DNA of 64,000 nucleotides from Phycisphaerae bacterium (GCA_025924315.1 JAICIO010000019.1:1-64000), one strand, 5' to 3'. Positions 35,161-44,287 are shown, counted from the first letter of the stretch. The notes: generated from the letters alone by a model not told the origin. Made by a program: numbers and translations.

Positions 35161-36852
35161 ATGGCATCGTTGTCGTACATCTCGCCGGACCAAACCGTGC
35201 GACAAGTCGCAAGCGCATTCCCCGCGTGTGCCGAGCTGTTGGAACGCTGGCCCGGCGCGCGGCGGGATGATCGATGGACGCTCCAACAACTCAGTGCGTT
35301 TGCGCGTCAAGTGGGCGTGGAGGAACAATTGTTGCTTCAGGAGCTTGCCGACGCGGCGGGCGTGCCCTTGCGATCCCATCTCGACGCATCGCGACGAGCG
35401 CGTTCACCTTTACCGTTGATCTTTACAGCGTTGATTGTCGGGATCAGTCTGGGCACAGCGTTCGGCGTTGGATTGCTGTGGCGCATTGCGATGGGCGGCG
35501 GTTACGGAGTGGTGTCCGGCGCCAGCATTCATGTGCATGGGCTGGCGCAGCTTTGGGGTTGGATGGCGCTGTTCATCTTCGCCGTGGCAGCGCATCTGCT
35601 GCGCCAGAATACGACACGGCCCGCGCCGCGATGGATGGAATGGCTCGCCGCGGGGTTCATACTCATCGGGCTTTTCGCTTTTTTCGCGGGACTGAATGAG
35701 CGCGTGCGCGCGTTCATACCCGGCATCGACATCGCGGGCTCGGGCCTGCTGCTTGTGGCGGCGATCCTGTTCGGCGCCGGGCTTGCATGGTCGCTCAGTG
35801 GAGCAGCAAAAAGCCAGCGCCGGCACGGGTTGATTTTTCTGATCGCGTGGCTGTGGATCTGGGCAGGTACGGACCTTTTCCTCCGCATCCATTACGAAAA
35901 CACGCCCGTGCTTCCCGACTCGGCGCGTCCGCTCCTGATCGCTCTGCCGGTGCTGGGCCTCGCGACCAACGCCATTTACGGCTTTGGCATCCGACTGATT
36001 CCGGGACTTTTGAACATTGGTCGGCTGCGCTCCCGATGGTTTGGTCCTGGGCTCTTACTGCATAACGCGGGCTTGTGTCTGTTCCTGATTCCGCTTCGCA
36101 CCTCTCAGATCGTCGGCGCTGTTTCCATGTTCGCAGGCGCAATATTTTATCTGATCGGGATGGATGGGCTGCGAAGCAAACCGTCGCGTCCGATTTACGG
36201 AATTGATCCGCGCGGCCATATCCCGATCCGCGTCGCGTTCTTCTGGCTCGTGTGCGGGCTGGCGATGATCGTGGCGCAGCAGTTCCACCCGGAGTGGCCG
36301 CACGCATACAGTGGCGCGTGGCGTCATGCACTTACCGTCGGGTTCATCATGACGATGATCCTGGGCGTCGGATATCGAATGATCCCGATTTTCATCAGGC
36401 AGCCGCTGGCTTCGACGCGGCTGATGCTGGTTTCGGCGATGCTGATCATCGTCGGCAATGCCGGACGCGTCACACTGGAATTGCTGACCATCGGCGGTTG
36501 GACGTGGAGTTTTCGCCTGATGGGCATCACCGGTGTGCTGGAACTGGCCGCGCTGATCTTGTTCGCCATCAACATTGCGCTGACGGGATGGCTGCGCCGG
36601 CGCGTTTATGTGGGCACTTCGCCGCTCACGCCAAAAACGCGCGTTCAGGAAGCCGTCAACGTTCGTCCCGAGATCCAGGATTGCCTGCGCGCGCTGGGCA
36701 TCACGATGTTCGACACCGCGCCGTTCATTGCGCCATCGATGACCTTCGGCGCGCTGGCGCTGGCGTCGGGGATGACGCCGCGGCAGTTGCTCAACGCGCT
36801 GCGCGAATCATCGTCGGACGCTTCGCTTGCGCCTCGCGCGGTCTGCACTTAG
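35161..36852 (+). CDS. NnrS-like heme/copper membrane protein flanked by DUF1858-like domains
   Basis: A 563-residue inner-membrane protein with about twelve helices between residues 80 and 490. Conserved histidines and an HxH motif (ASIHVHGLAQLWGW), plus GFGIRLIPGLLNI and HALTVGFIMTMILGVGYRM, match NnrS, which counters nitrosative stress and protects metabolism from NO. The N-terminus (ISPDQTVRQVASAFPACAEL) and C-terminus (DTAPFIAPSMTFGALALASG) each resemble a DUF1858/ScdA-N domain, known from the iron-sulfur repair protein ScdA/YtfE and related proteins. The gene diverges from an Rrf2 regulator. Confidence 0.82.
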   Translation: MASLSYISPDQTVRQVASAFPACAELLERWPGARRDDRWTLQQLSAFARQVGVEEQLLLQELADAAGVPLRSHLDASRRARSPLPLIFTALIVGISLGTAFGVGLLWRIAMGGGYGVVSGASIHVHGLAQLWGWMALFIFAVAAHLLRQNTTRPAPRWMEWLAAGFILIGLFAFFAGLNERVRAFIPGIDIAGSGLLLVAAILFGAGLAWSLSGAAKSQRRHGLIFLIAWLWIWAGTDLFLRIHYENTPVLPDSARPLLIALPVLGLATNAIYGFGIRLIPGLLNIGRLRSRWFGPGLLLHNAGLCLFLIPLRTSQIVGAVSMFAGAIFYLIGMDGLRSKPSRPIYGIDPRGHIPIRVAFFWLVCGLAMIVAQQFHPEWPHAYSGAWRHALTVGFIMTMILGVGYRMIPIFIRQPLASTRLMLVSAMLIIVGNAGRVTLELLTIGGWTWSFRLMGITGVLELAALILFAINIALTGWLRRRVYVGTSPLTPKTRVQEAVNVRPEIQDCLRALGITMFDTAPFIAPSMTFGALALASGMTPRQLLNALRESSSDASLAPRAVCT

Positions 36853-37259
36853 GATTCGCGGCGCCGGCTCGTCGGAGTTCGCATGATCGGTGCGCCCGAA
36901 TACTTCGGTGATTAAGGACACCGGCTAACGACCTCGACGAGGTAATCCTGCGCTTGCTGCATCAACTCGCGATCCACGGCGTCGTCGTAGCGCCAAAACT
37001 CGCATGATGTGACGAGCTGCGGCCGTGCCGACGGGCGATGCTCAGTGCCATCCGCAGCGCCTGCTTGGCGAATCCTGAGCCGGCGAAAGGGACAAGTATG
37101 GATCGGTATCGACTCGGCACGACTCATCATTTTGGCGGCGGCGATTTCAGTACGATCGCAAAACCGCACATTGGCGTAGATTGTCACGCGGACATTAAGG
37201 GATTGTGTCGCACGAGCTGCGCGCATTGAATGTTGTGCACTCCGCGAATGGGAGCCCGA
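36853..37259. other. intergenic gap without a recognised gene
   Basis: About 400 bp between the NnrS-like gene and the DsbA-NhaA gene. A minus-strand open frame covers most of it, but its composition and sequence resemble no family I know. It could include a short gene remnant whose last 25 codons read RYDDAVDRELMQQAQDYLVE. No clear promoter, tRNA or repeat was found. Confidence 0.4.
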
Positions 37260-39122
37260 ATGACTTTGATGCCGGCAGTTGACCTGAAGCGCGATCACGT
37301 GCTGGGAAATCCCGATGCCGAGATGACGCTCGTCCAATACGGCAGTTACGCGTGCACTCGCTGTCATGCTGTTCATGAAGTCGTTGAAGGTCTACGCAGC
37401 CGGTTCGGGAATCGAATGCGGTACGTGTTTCGTCACGCGCCAGTACACGGCAGCGAACAGGCTCTCCGCGCTGCGGAACTGGCGGAATACGCCGGAGAAA
37501 CGGCGGGGAAGTTCTGGCAAGTTCACGAAGCTCTGATGGAACGTGGGCCGATGTTCGCGGACGGAGACTTTGGTCAGATCGCGCGTGATTTCGACCTGCC
37601 GCGCGACGTCGACCACGAGCCAGCGTTTGTATCGGCTCAAGCCCGCGTGCGTGAGGACGTTGACAGCGCAGGCCGCAGCGGCGCGAAAGTGACGCCAACC
37701 TTTTTCATCAATGGTCGCCGGTATGAAGGCACCTGGGACGAAAGCTCGCTGGCCGACGCGATGCTCGGCTCTCTTGGTCACCGGATTCAATCGGCCGCGT
37801 TCGAGTTCGTCCGCTGGGGACCGGCGTCGGGCTTGCTCCTGGGGCTCGCAACCGTGCTTGCGCTGGTGCTTAGCAACTCGCCGGTGAGAACATCTTTTTT
37901 CTCGTGGTGGAACACCACGCTGGCATTCCATTGGGGTGCATCGTCGATCGCTCTGTCGCTTGTGGACTGGGTGAATCATGGTCTGCTGACAATCTTCTTT
38001 GTTGTCGTTGGGCTCGAGATCAAGCGTGAGTTCACGGTCGGACACCTCTCGAATTTTCGATCCGGCGCACTTCCGGTAGTCGCCGCTCTTGGCGGAATCA
38101 TTTTGCCTGCAGTCATTTATGCACTCATCGCGCCGGCCGGGGTGAGACACGGGTGGGGGATTCCCATCGGCACCGATACGGCGTTCGCGGTCGCATTGAT
38201 CGTGTTGCTTCGCGACCGGGTGCCCGTCGAATTGCGCGTCTTTCTGACGGCTGCCGTCATCATCGATGACATCGTGGCGATCGTAGTCATCGCACTGTTT
38301 TACAGCGGCCAGATCAGCGGTGTTTACCTCGTCGCCGGCGGCGTGCTCACCGCGTTGCTGGTTGGCCTTAACCGCGCCGGCGTGTACGCCACGCTGCCGT
38401 ACGCCATCGGTGGAATCGTTCTTTGGTTCGTCCTGCACGAAGCCGGCTTGCACGCGACGCTTGCGGGCGTGATCCTCGCGTTGGTCATCCCCACGCGCCC
38501 ACCGGCAAACCTCAATGCGCTGCTGGCACAGGCAACGGCGGTGATCAAACTGGAACAACGCCACACCGGTGAGCCGATGCGACCCGGTCCATCTGAGCCG
38601 GCGTTGCAAGCGCTGGATGCCATTCACGCGAGGATCGACTCGCCCGCGGACAAGCTCTTGAGGACAGTCGAGCCGTGGTCGAGCTACGTCGTGCTTCCAA
38701 TCTTCGCGCTGGCGAATGCCGGCGTCACCTGGTCGTCCGAAGCGTTCCGCGGGAATGGCCGGTTGATGAGCGCGATCGTTGTGGGATTGGTTGTCGGAAA
38801 ATCGGTCGGCATTATTACGGCGGCGTGGCTTGCGGTGCGGATCCGCATCGCGGTAAAGCCGCAAGCGTATTCGTGGCGGCATTTATGCGGAGCGGGGGCG
38901 CTCGGTGGAATCGGTTTCACAATGTCACTGTTCATTGCGGGCGCGGCATTTCCGGACTCAACTGCGTATGCCGCTGCCAAAATCGCTATCTTTCTGGCCT
39001 CCATCATCGCTGGCACTTTGGGCGTGCTGATCCTTTGGCCGAAGCCTAAGAGCAATGGAGCAGGCCATCAGTCCGCCAGCGATTTGCGCGCGGCATCACA
39101 TACTGCGACGACGGCTGGATGA
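37260..39122 (+). CDS. nhaA: DsbA-like thioredoxin domain fused to NhaA Na+/H+ antiporter
   Basis: A 620-residue protein. GGGAG lies upstream of the ATG at 37260. Residues 5-175 form a DsbA-like domain with a CTRC active site at 32-35 and a cis-proline region ([15 protein letters not shown]). Residues 180-610 form NhaA, including VVGLEIKRE, the [13 protein letters not shown] aspartate and the paired aspartates in [11 protein letters not shown] that carry Na+ and H+. The fusion is known in some bacteria and could link antiport to thiol redox state. The 3' end overlaps the convergent NhaR-like gene by 55 bp. Confidence 0.93.
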   Translation: MTLMPAVDLKRDHVLGNPDAEMTLVQYGSYACTRCHAVHEVVEGLRSRFGNRMRYVFRHAPVHGSEQALRAAELAEYAGETAGKFWQVHEALMERGPMFADGDFGQIARDFDLPRDVDHEPAFVSAQARVREDVDSAGRSGAKVTPTFFINGRRYEGTWDESSLADAMLGSLGHRIQSAAFEFVRWGPASGLLLGLATVLALVLSNSPVRTSFFSWWNTTLAFHWGASSIALSLVDWVNHGLLTIFFVVVGLEIKREFTVGHLSNFRSGALPVVAALGGIILPAVIYALIAPAGVRHGWGIPIGTDTAFAVALIVLLRDRVPVELRVFLTAAVIIDDIVAIVVIALFYSGQISGVYLVAGGVLTALLVGLNRAGVYATLPYAIGGIVLWFVLHEAGLHATLAGVILALVIPTRPPANLNALLAQATAVIKLEQRHTGEPMRPGPSEPALQALDAIHARIDSPADKLLRTVEPWSSYVVLPIFALANAGVTWSSEAFRGNGRLMSAIVVGLVVGKSVGIITAAWLAVRIRIAVKPQAYSWRHLCGAGALGGIGFTMSLFIAGAAFPDSTAYAAAKIAIFLASIIAGTLGVLILWPKPKSNGAGHQSASDLRAASHTATTAG

Positions 39123-39967
39123 TTGAGCTTTCGTTCCATCGAGATGGCGTAGAAACGTTCACGAACATCGCCAGCCTGTCCCAGCACTTTCACACCGAAC
39201 TCTCGTTCGATAGCGCGCTCCATGACCGTCGGCGCGGGAAAGACGCCCAGCCCCGATTGTCCAAACCAGAACATTAAGGCGCTGTCGTCGAATTCGCCGG
39301 CTACCACCGGATGAATCCGCTTCGAATCGAACCAATGATTGAGCGACCGTCGCACCTGCGTGTGATCGCTCGGCAGCAGCACCGGTTCGCCGTTGAGAGA
39401 CTTCGGAAAGCCTTTCTTGAGGCGCGCCGCCAACTCCTTGCTCCCGAAAAACGACACGCGCGATTCTCCAAGCAGGTGATTGAACCCTTCGACGTGTACC
39501 GCTGTTCCGATCGGGGCGTCGCTTAGTACGACGTCCGTCCGCCGGGCTGCCAAGTCGGCCAGCAACCTGTCGGCTTTGTCCTCGCGGCAGATCAATCGCA
39601 CCGGCTGCGGCAAATGCAATGCAGGATCAAGCAGCTGACGGACGACGATCTTGGGGATCACGTCCAGGACCCCAACCGAGAGCTTGAGCGAACGCGTGCC
39701 GGGCTGGTGTTCGAGTGCATCGCTCATTTCCTGCCCAAGAGAAAAGATCTCATTGGCATAATTGAAGGCGATCCTGCCCGCCTCGGAAAGCTGGATCCCT
39801 CGACCCACGCGATCAAAGAGCCGCCGGCCCACTGCCGTTTCCAACTCCTTGATCTGAACGCTGATCGTCGGCTGTGACAGCATTAATTCCTCAGCGGCAC
39901 GGGCTATCGAACCTTCGCGCGCGACGATCCAGAAATAGTACAAGTGGTTGTAGTTGAGCCATTTCAT
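39068..39967 (-). CDS. nhaR: LysR-family regulator, NhaR-like
   Basis: A 299-residue regulator with an N-terminal helix-turn-helix ([20 protein letters not shown], then [20 protein letters not shown]) and a substrate-binding C-terminal domain. The [13 protein letters not shown] opening is typical of NhaR, the sodium-responsive activator of nhaA. It is convergent with the DsbA-NhaA gene and overlaps its last 55 bases. It shares a 126-bp divergent gap with the HPF-like gene. Confidence 0.9.
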   Translation of the reverse strand: MKWLNYNHLYYFWIVAREGSIARAAEELMLSQPTISVQIKELETAVGRRLFDRVGRGIQLSEAGRIAFNYANEIFSLGQEMSDALEHQPGTRSLKLSVGVLDVIPKIVVRQLLDPALHLPQPVRLICREDKADRLLADLAARRTDVVLSDAPIGTAVHVEGFNHLLGESRVSFFGSKELAARLKKGFPKSLNGEPVLLPSDHTQVRRSLNHWFDSKRIHPVVAGEFDDSALMFWFGQSGLGVFPAPTVMERAIEREFGVKVLGQAGDVRERFYAISMERKLNHPAVVAVCDAARKSLAD

Positions 39968-40093
39968 CAGCGGATCCTATCCATTGATTTAACCAATGTG
40001 TGACCTTGGAACTTCATATTATACCTATGCGTTTGGCTGACGTATTAATGTCATGCGAAGCACGACCTGCTCCGCTACAAGGAGGCAAACGCC

Positions 40094-40456
40094 ATGTTCA
40101 TCGATACGCGGGCGATTGGTTTCGCCCTGACTGATGGGATTCGAGGGCACGTTGAGGCGCGCGTCGAGTCAGCGCTCGGACCGTTCTCCAAGTGGGTGGT
40201 TAAGGCGACCGTTCGCCTGGAGGACGTCAACGCCGATCACGGCGGGGATGACAAGCGGTGCAGCATCGTGGTTGCGCTGCGGCGACACGATGTTCGCGTG
40301 GCCGAAGCCATTCATGCCGACTTGTATGCCGCTGTGGACAAAGCGGCGCGCCGCATTCGTCGATCGGTCCGACGCGCGATTAAGCGGCAGTTAACCCGCG
40401 ATCGGCGTGAGCCGCAGGGGCCCGCCGCCTTGGTGACGTTCTACGTGCGAGGGTGA
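40094..40456 (+). CDS. HPF/RaiA-family ribosome hibernation-like protein
   Basis: A 120-residue protein with the S30AE/RaiA beta-alpha-beta pattern: an opening MFIDTRAIGFALTDGIRGHV, a central VRLEDVNADHGGDDKRCSI, and a final helix DLYAAVDKAARRIRRSVRRA. Such factors bind and inactivate ribosomes in stress or stationary phase. AAGGAGG lies upstream of the ATG. Unlike long HPF it has no C-terminal dimerisation domain. It is followed by an Rnk-like gene. The name-level assignment is by fold pattern. Confidence 0.8.
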   Translation: MFIDTRAIGFALTDGIRGHVEARVESALGPFSKWVVKATVRLEDVNADHGGDDKRCSIVVALRRHDVRVAEAIHADLYAAVDKAARRIRRSVRRAIKRQLTRDRREPQGPAALVTFYVRG

Positions 40457-40568
40457 AATGTGCGATGGCAAGCCCGGCGCGGTCGACGCCGCGTCGGCAT
40501 TGAGCGGATTCTCTTTCCAGCCGGAGGCGGCTGGTGAAATTGAACTTTGACAGCAAAGGAAAGCGACA

Positions 40569-41000
40569 ATGATTGCGCAAAACACTGTTTCGACAGACGA
40601 GATCGTCCTCACCGCGGCGGACTTTGACCGGCTCCAAGGGCTCTTGGATTCGCCGGCTTATCGCTCGACCCACGCGCCAGTCCTTCTGGCGCTTCGGGAA
40701 GAACTGTACCGCGGTCAGATCGTCGCGCCCGATGCCGTTCCCAGAAGCGTCGTGACGATGCACTCACAGGTGCGCGTGCGCGATCTCAAGACCAGGGAGT
40801 CGGACACGTTCATCCTGGTTTATCCAGGCCAGGCGGACATTAACGAGAATAAGCTCTCCGTGCTGGCGCCGCTTGGCATGGCGCTACTCGGAAGCCGTGT
40901 CGGGCAAATCGTGAAATTCGATGCGCCGGCGGGCCCGCGGCGGCTGAAGATCGAAAAGATCCTCTATCAGCCCGAGGCGTCCGGGGATTTTCACCTGTAG
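40569..41000 (+). CDS. Rnk-like regulator of nucleoside diphosphate kinase (GreA/GreB C-terminal fold)
   Basis: A 143-residue protein. It has an N-terminal helical region and a C-terminal FKBP-like Gre domain (SVVTMHSQVRVRDLKTRESD, LVYPGQADINENKLSVLAPLG, ALLGSRVGQIVKFDAPAGP). Rnk-type proteins bind RNA polymerase. AAAGGAAAG precedes the ATG. It is between the HPF-like gene and a second, truncated copy of the same family. Confidence 0.87.
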   Translation: MIAQNTVSTDEIVLTAADFDRLQGLLDSPAYRSTHAPVLLALREELYRGQIVAPDAVPRSVVTMHSQVRVRDLKTRESDTFILVYPGQADINENKLSVLAPLGMALLGSRVGQIVKFDAPAGPRRLKIEKILYQPEASGDFHL

Positions 41001-41039
41001 CCGCACGATCCTGGTGCCGCACAAAGAAAGGACTGCATC

Positions 41040-41315
41040 ATGAAGTACGAGGACACGCTCATTACTCACCGACGTCGCCTCCGATCGTATCTGCGCAAGG
41101 CTGCGTCGAGTGCCGAGTCTGATGCCGGACCTCTGGCATTGCTGCACAACCGCGTGCGGAGTGCGCGGGTTGTCCGGCCGGACGATGTGTCGACCAATGT
41201 CGTCACGATGAACCCGTTGGTTGTGCTTCGAAATCTCGATTCCGGCGATCGAGTGACCTGTCGTCTGACTTATCCGTCCCAAAGAGCTCGGATCAATGAT
41301 CGGGTGCAGATCTAG
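41040..41315 (+). pseudogene. truncated Rnk-like gene
   Basis: AAAGGA precedes an ATG at 41040. The 91 residues resemble the start of the neighbouring Rnk-like protein (RVVRPDDVSTNVVTMNPLVV, then CRLTYPSQRARINDRVQI), but the Gre-fold core (the SVLAPLG region and beyond) is absent after the stop at 41315. The following DNA carries a minus-strand remnant, so the end was probably lost through rearrangement. Confidence 0.6.
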
Positions 41316-41488
41316 CGATCGCCTCGGTGCTGCTGATTGCAATGGGCAGCGCGATCGTCGTACAGCGTTCGCCTCGGCGCGGTCGCGTTGCCGATGTCTT
41401 CCTGATTCTTCATCAATCGATTCGCAGCCGCCTTCTGATCGCTTGAAGCCGCATCAAGGCCCCCAGCAGCCGCAATCCGCTTGGACAT
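41312..41488 (-). pseudogene. remnant of a small gene with an NQEDIGN motif
   Basis: A minus-strand frame with a very good AAAGGAG ribosome site starts at 41488. It contains KAAANRLMKNQEDIGNA, which resembles a conserved helix (xRLLxNQxDIGNAIKPxYG) in a family of about 100-residue proteins of unknown function. After NQEDIGNA the expected continuation is missing. It converges with the truncated Rnk-like gene, marking a junction. Confidence 0.4.
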
Positions 41489-41529
41489 GATCGCTCCTTT
41501 GGGGAGACGTGTATCCGGATGCTGATTCA

Positions 41530-41612
41530 TGAGATATGCAATATGCAAAATATGCACGGCAGACGCGATGGCACGCAGCTTGTGCGCATTTTATGGATAG
41601 GCCTAATTTCTC
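41530..41612 (+). promoter_or_regulatory. direct repeats and promoter-like segment before DoxX-like copy 2
   Basis: ATATGCA occurs three times in 23 bases (41534-41556). Further on, TTATGGATAGGCCTAATTT resembles GGTGGATAGGTCTAGGG upstream of DoxX-like copy 1. The shared GGATAGGYCTA may be part of a common promoter element. No perfect palindrome is found here, unlike copy 1. Confidence 0.4.
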
Positions 41613-41626
41613 CAACCGGAGTGTTT

Positions 41627-42076
41627 ATGTCCCAGGCAATTCACCCATCCGCCGGATTTAGCGGCGATTCCAGTCACAGCCATGCCAATCTGCATGACCC
41701 GACGTATCAGGCGTACCAACTCCTGCATGTGGCGTTCACCGTCGCGCCGATCCTCGCGGGGGTCGACAAGTTCTTTCACCTGCTGGTGAACTGGGACAAT
41801 TACCTTGCCCCGGTTGTGAACAACATTCTCGGTGGTCACGGCCATGCGTTCATGCTGATCGTCGGCGTGATCGAGATCGTCGCGGGCATCGGAGTAGCCC
41901 TTTGGCCGAAGGTGTTCTCCTACATCGTCGCGATTTGGCTGCTCGGTATCATCATCAATCTGCTGCTGATCCCGGCTTCCAGCACGATGCCGCACTACGA
42001 TGTGGCCCTGCGCGATCTGGGCCTTTGCCTCGGGGCGCTTGCGCTCGGCCGATTGAGCGAGGTTGTGACACGATAG
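41627..42076 (+). CDS. DoxX-like membrane protein (copy 2)
   Basis: A 149-residue four-helix membrane protein and close paralogue of the product at 22492-22944; the identical cores include KFFHLLVNWDNYLAPVV, GHGHAFMLIVGVIEI and NLLLIPAS. The start at 41627 has CGGAGTG upstream and matches the length of copy 1. Instead of AhpD and a flavoprotein, it is followed by a PQQ-dehydrogenase-like lipoprotein and a cytochrome c, so the two copies serve different redox sets. Confidence 0.8.
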   Translation: MSQAIHPSAGFSGDSSHSHANLHDPTYQAYQLLHVAFTVAPILAGVDKFFHLLVNWDNYLAPVVNNILGGHGHAFMLIVGVIEIVAGIGVALWPKVFSYIVAIWLLGIIINLLLIPASSTMPHYDVALRDLGLCLGALALGRLSEVVTR

Positions 42077-42117
42077 TTCGTTGTGCCAAGGGCGACGAAT
42101 TCAGTCGAGGAGTTGCA

Positions 42118-43602
42118 ATGATTCAACGGAATCAAAAGCGGTCAGCGATCGGTGCGCTCACGCTGATACTGCTTAGCGGCTGTTATGAGCTGGGACCTTC
42201 CTCCGGTGGAGGACAAATCAAGGCAGTCCCGGAGCGACGTGTTGACGCCGCCGACATCGAGCTTCCGCGAGGTTATCGCATCGAGCCGGTTGCTACCGGC
42301 CTGAACTTCCCGACCGGCGTCGCAATCGACGATCAGGGCAAAGCCTGCGTCATCGAAGCGGGGTATTGCTACGGCGAAGTGTGGACAACCCCGCGACTGC
42401 TCCGTATCGAAAAAGGGAAAGCAATCGAGATTGCGCGAGGCGACGCGCCGCCGTGGACAGGCGTCGCCTTCGATCATGGCAACTTTTACGTCGCAGAGGG
42501 CGGTGAAAAAGACGGCGGTAAAATCGTACGAATTACTCCCGATGGAAAGATGACGACGCTGGTCGAAAACCTGCCAAGCCTTGGCGATCACCACACGAAT
42601 GGACCTGCGATTGGCCCGGACGGCGCCGTCTATTTCACCATCGGCACCGCCACAAATTCCGGCGTGGTGGGCGAGGACAACTTCAAGTTCGGTTGGGCGA
42701 AGCGGCATCCGGAGTTTCACGACATCCCCGCGTACGACATCAAACTGACGGGCCAAAACTTCACGACGTCCGATCCGCTTCACGGCGGAAAGGCCACAAC
42801 TGGCGCATACCTTCCGTTCGGAACGCCATCGCAGGCCGGGCAGATCATCCATGGACAGATCCCCTGCACTGGCGGCGTGTTCCGAATTGCGGGCGGCGCA
42901 TCGACGACGCAGCCGATTGCGGGCGCGAGCGGCGTTGAACTCGTTGCGTGGGGATTCCGCAATCCGTTCGGAATCGCCTTCGCGCCCGACGGAAAGCTGT
43001 ACATCACAGAAAACAGTTTTGATGTACGCGGCTCGCGTCCGGTTTACGGAGCGGGCGATTGCTTCTACCGCGTCGAGCAGGGAAAGTGGTACGGGTGGCC
43101 TGACTATCACGCCGGCCAGCCGCTGACATGGTCTGATCATTACCAGGCACCGTTCAAGCCGGCGCCGAAGTTTTTACTCGCCGATCATCCGAACCCGCCT
43201 CCCGAACCGGTCGCAGTGCTCGGTGTCCACTCCTCTGCAAACGGGTTCGATTTTTCGCGCTCCAATCGTTTCGGTTATGTCGGTGAAGCTTTTATCGCCG
43301 AATTCGGTGATATGGCGCCCGGGGTCGGAAAAGTGCTCGATCCGGTGGGATTTAAGATCGTCCGCGTGAACCCGGAAACGGGCGTCATCCATGACTTCGC
43401 AATCAACAAGGGCAAAACCTACGGCCCGGCAAGTTATCTCCACATCAGCGGGCTTGAGCGTCCCACTGCGGCGCGCTTTGATCCATCGGGCAATGCGCTG
43501 TACGTCGTCGATTTCGGCATTCTCAGAATGAGTGGAGATCAGCCGATGCCGGTGCAAAACACGGGCGTTCTATGGCGCATTACCCGGGAGGTGCCGCAAT
43601 GA
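42118..43602 (+). CDS. PQQ-dependent sugar dehydrogenase-like lipoprotein (six-bladed beta-propeller)
   Basis: A 494-residue lipoprotein. GAGGAG precedes the ATG at 42118; the signal peptide ends in a lipobox LLSGC. The body is a beta-propeller of the glucose/sorbosone dehydrogenase type, with GLNFPTGVAIDDQG near residue 60, ELVAWGFRNPFGIAFAPDGK near 280 and GWPDYHAG near 330. These enzymes oxidise sugars or alcohols with PQQ in the periplasm. The next gene starts inside its stop codon and encodes a cytochrome c, a natural electron acceptor. Confidence 0.85.
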   Translation: MIQRNQKRSAIGALTLILLSGCYELGPSSGGGQIKAVPERRVDAADIELPRGYRIEPVATGLNFPTGVAIDDQGKACVIEAGYCYGEVWTTPRLLRIEKGKAIEIARGDAPPWTGVAFDHGNFYVAEGGEKDGGKIVRITPDGKMTTLVENLPSLGDHHTNGPAIGPDGAVYFTIGTATNSGVVGEDNFKFGWAKRHPEFHDIPAYDIKLTGQNFTTSDPLHGGKATTGAYLPFGTPSQAGQIIHGQIPCTGGVFRIAGGASTTQPIAGASGVELVAWGFRNPFGIAFAPDGKLYITENSFDVRGSRPVYGAGDCFYRVEQGKWYGWPDYHAGQPLTWSDHYQAPFKPAPKFLLADHPNPPPEPVAVLGVHSSANGFDFSRSNRFGYVGEAFIAEFGDMAPGVGKVLDPVGFKIVRVNPETGVIHDFAINKGKTYGPASYLHISGLERPTAARFDPSGNALYVVDFGILRMSGDQPMPVQNTGVLWRITREVPQ

Positions 43603-43967
43603 ACTACACCGGTCGCACTCTCGTCGCGCTCGTTGCCGTCGTTGCCGGCGTCTTGTTCGCGGCAAGCTGCTCGTCGCCCATACGCGATGAACCTCGCACG
43701 GCGCCTCTTTCGGCGAGCGAGGAGAAGATTTCCATCGGACAGTCGGTCTTCGCCCAACACTGTTATCAGTGTCATCCCGGCGGCGCGGGTGGCCTTGCGC
43801 CGGCGATTAACGACAAGCCGCTTCCGGTTTGGCTGATGAAGACTCAAGTTCGCGCGGGGCTTGGGGCCATGCCCGGGTTTTCGAAGGAGAAGATCGATGA
43901 TCAGCAACTCGAAGCGCTGATGACCTATCTCAAAGCATTGCGCGCCACGCAGAAAAAGACGAGTTGA
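43599..43967 (+). CDS. c-type cytochrome lipoprotein
   Basis: A 122-residue exported cytochrome. The ATG at 43599 overlaps the preceding stop (ATGA) and has GGGAGGTG upstream. The signal peptide ends at a lipobox-like AASC. The heme motif is CYQCH near residue 54, and a distal methionine is likely the one in GAMPGFSKE. It should accept electrons from the coupled PQQ-type dehydrogenase. Confidence 0.9.
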   Translation: MNYTGRTLVALVAVVAGVLFAASCSSPIRDEPRTAPLSASEEKISIGQSVFAQHCYQCHPGGAGGLAPAINDKPLPVWLMKTQVRAGLGAMPGFSKEKIDDQQLEALMTYLKALRATQKKTS

Positions 43968-44113
43968 AAGCGAACGGCTCCTTGGCGGATCAGGATGACG
44001 CCACCGCAGGCTGCTCGAAGGGCGGCGATTGCGAGAACGCCTGCCAACACCGCCGCAATCACCAGTACCAGCACGGTTACCGGCTTACGGAGTGCGAAGG
44101 AAACCAAATTCAT
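43925..44113 (-). pseudogene. N-terminal stub of an RND efflux transporter
   Basis: A minus-strand frame starts MNLVSFALRKPVTVLVLVI, the usual opening of AcrB/HAE1-type RND pumps (MNLxxFALRxPxTxLVLxxA), with GAGGA upstream. After about 30 residues similarity stops and the frame runs antisense into the cytochrome gene and ends. Only a stub remains of a protein normally over 1000 residues. Confidence 0.6.
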
Positions 44114-44154
44114 CGAGCGAATCCTCGTTGACAAGTCCCATTCCTGGACGCAAT

Positions 44155-44174
44155 GATGTAACGATGGTTACATC
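44155..44174. promoter_or_regulatory. perfect palindrome upstream of the chr-like operon
   Basis: GATGTAAC-GATG-GTTACATC has perfect 8-bp arms around a 4-bp spacer, 114 bp before the first gene of the operon. It lies between the divergent RND stub and the operon. It is the best operator candidate for the ChrB-N protein or another regulator. Confidence 0.6.
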
Positions 44175-44287
44175 GAAAATCAAGATCACTCACAGCCAAT
44201 GATAATCGCGGCCCACAAGCACGGAAAACACTAACTATCGCTTGAGCGATCTGGTCTGGTTCCGAACTGAATGATGTTGAGGTCGGC

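Noticed and set aside
36912-37376. 154-residue minus-strand frame between the NnrS-like and DsbA-NhaA genes
   Set aside because: No recognisable family or ribosome site, and it overlaps the well-supported start of the DsbA-NhaA gene. Left as a gap.
41316-41444. Possible +1 frame continuation of the truncated Rnk-like gene (ASVLLIAMGSAIV)
   Set aside because: It vaguely recalls the SVLAPLGxAL motif, but the minus strand there has a good ribosome site and an NQEDIGN motif, so a rearrangement junction explains the region better than a simple frameshift.
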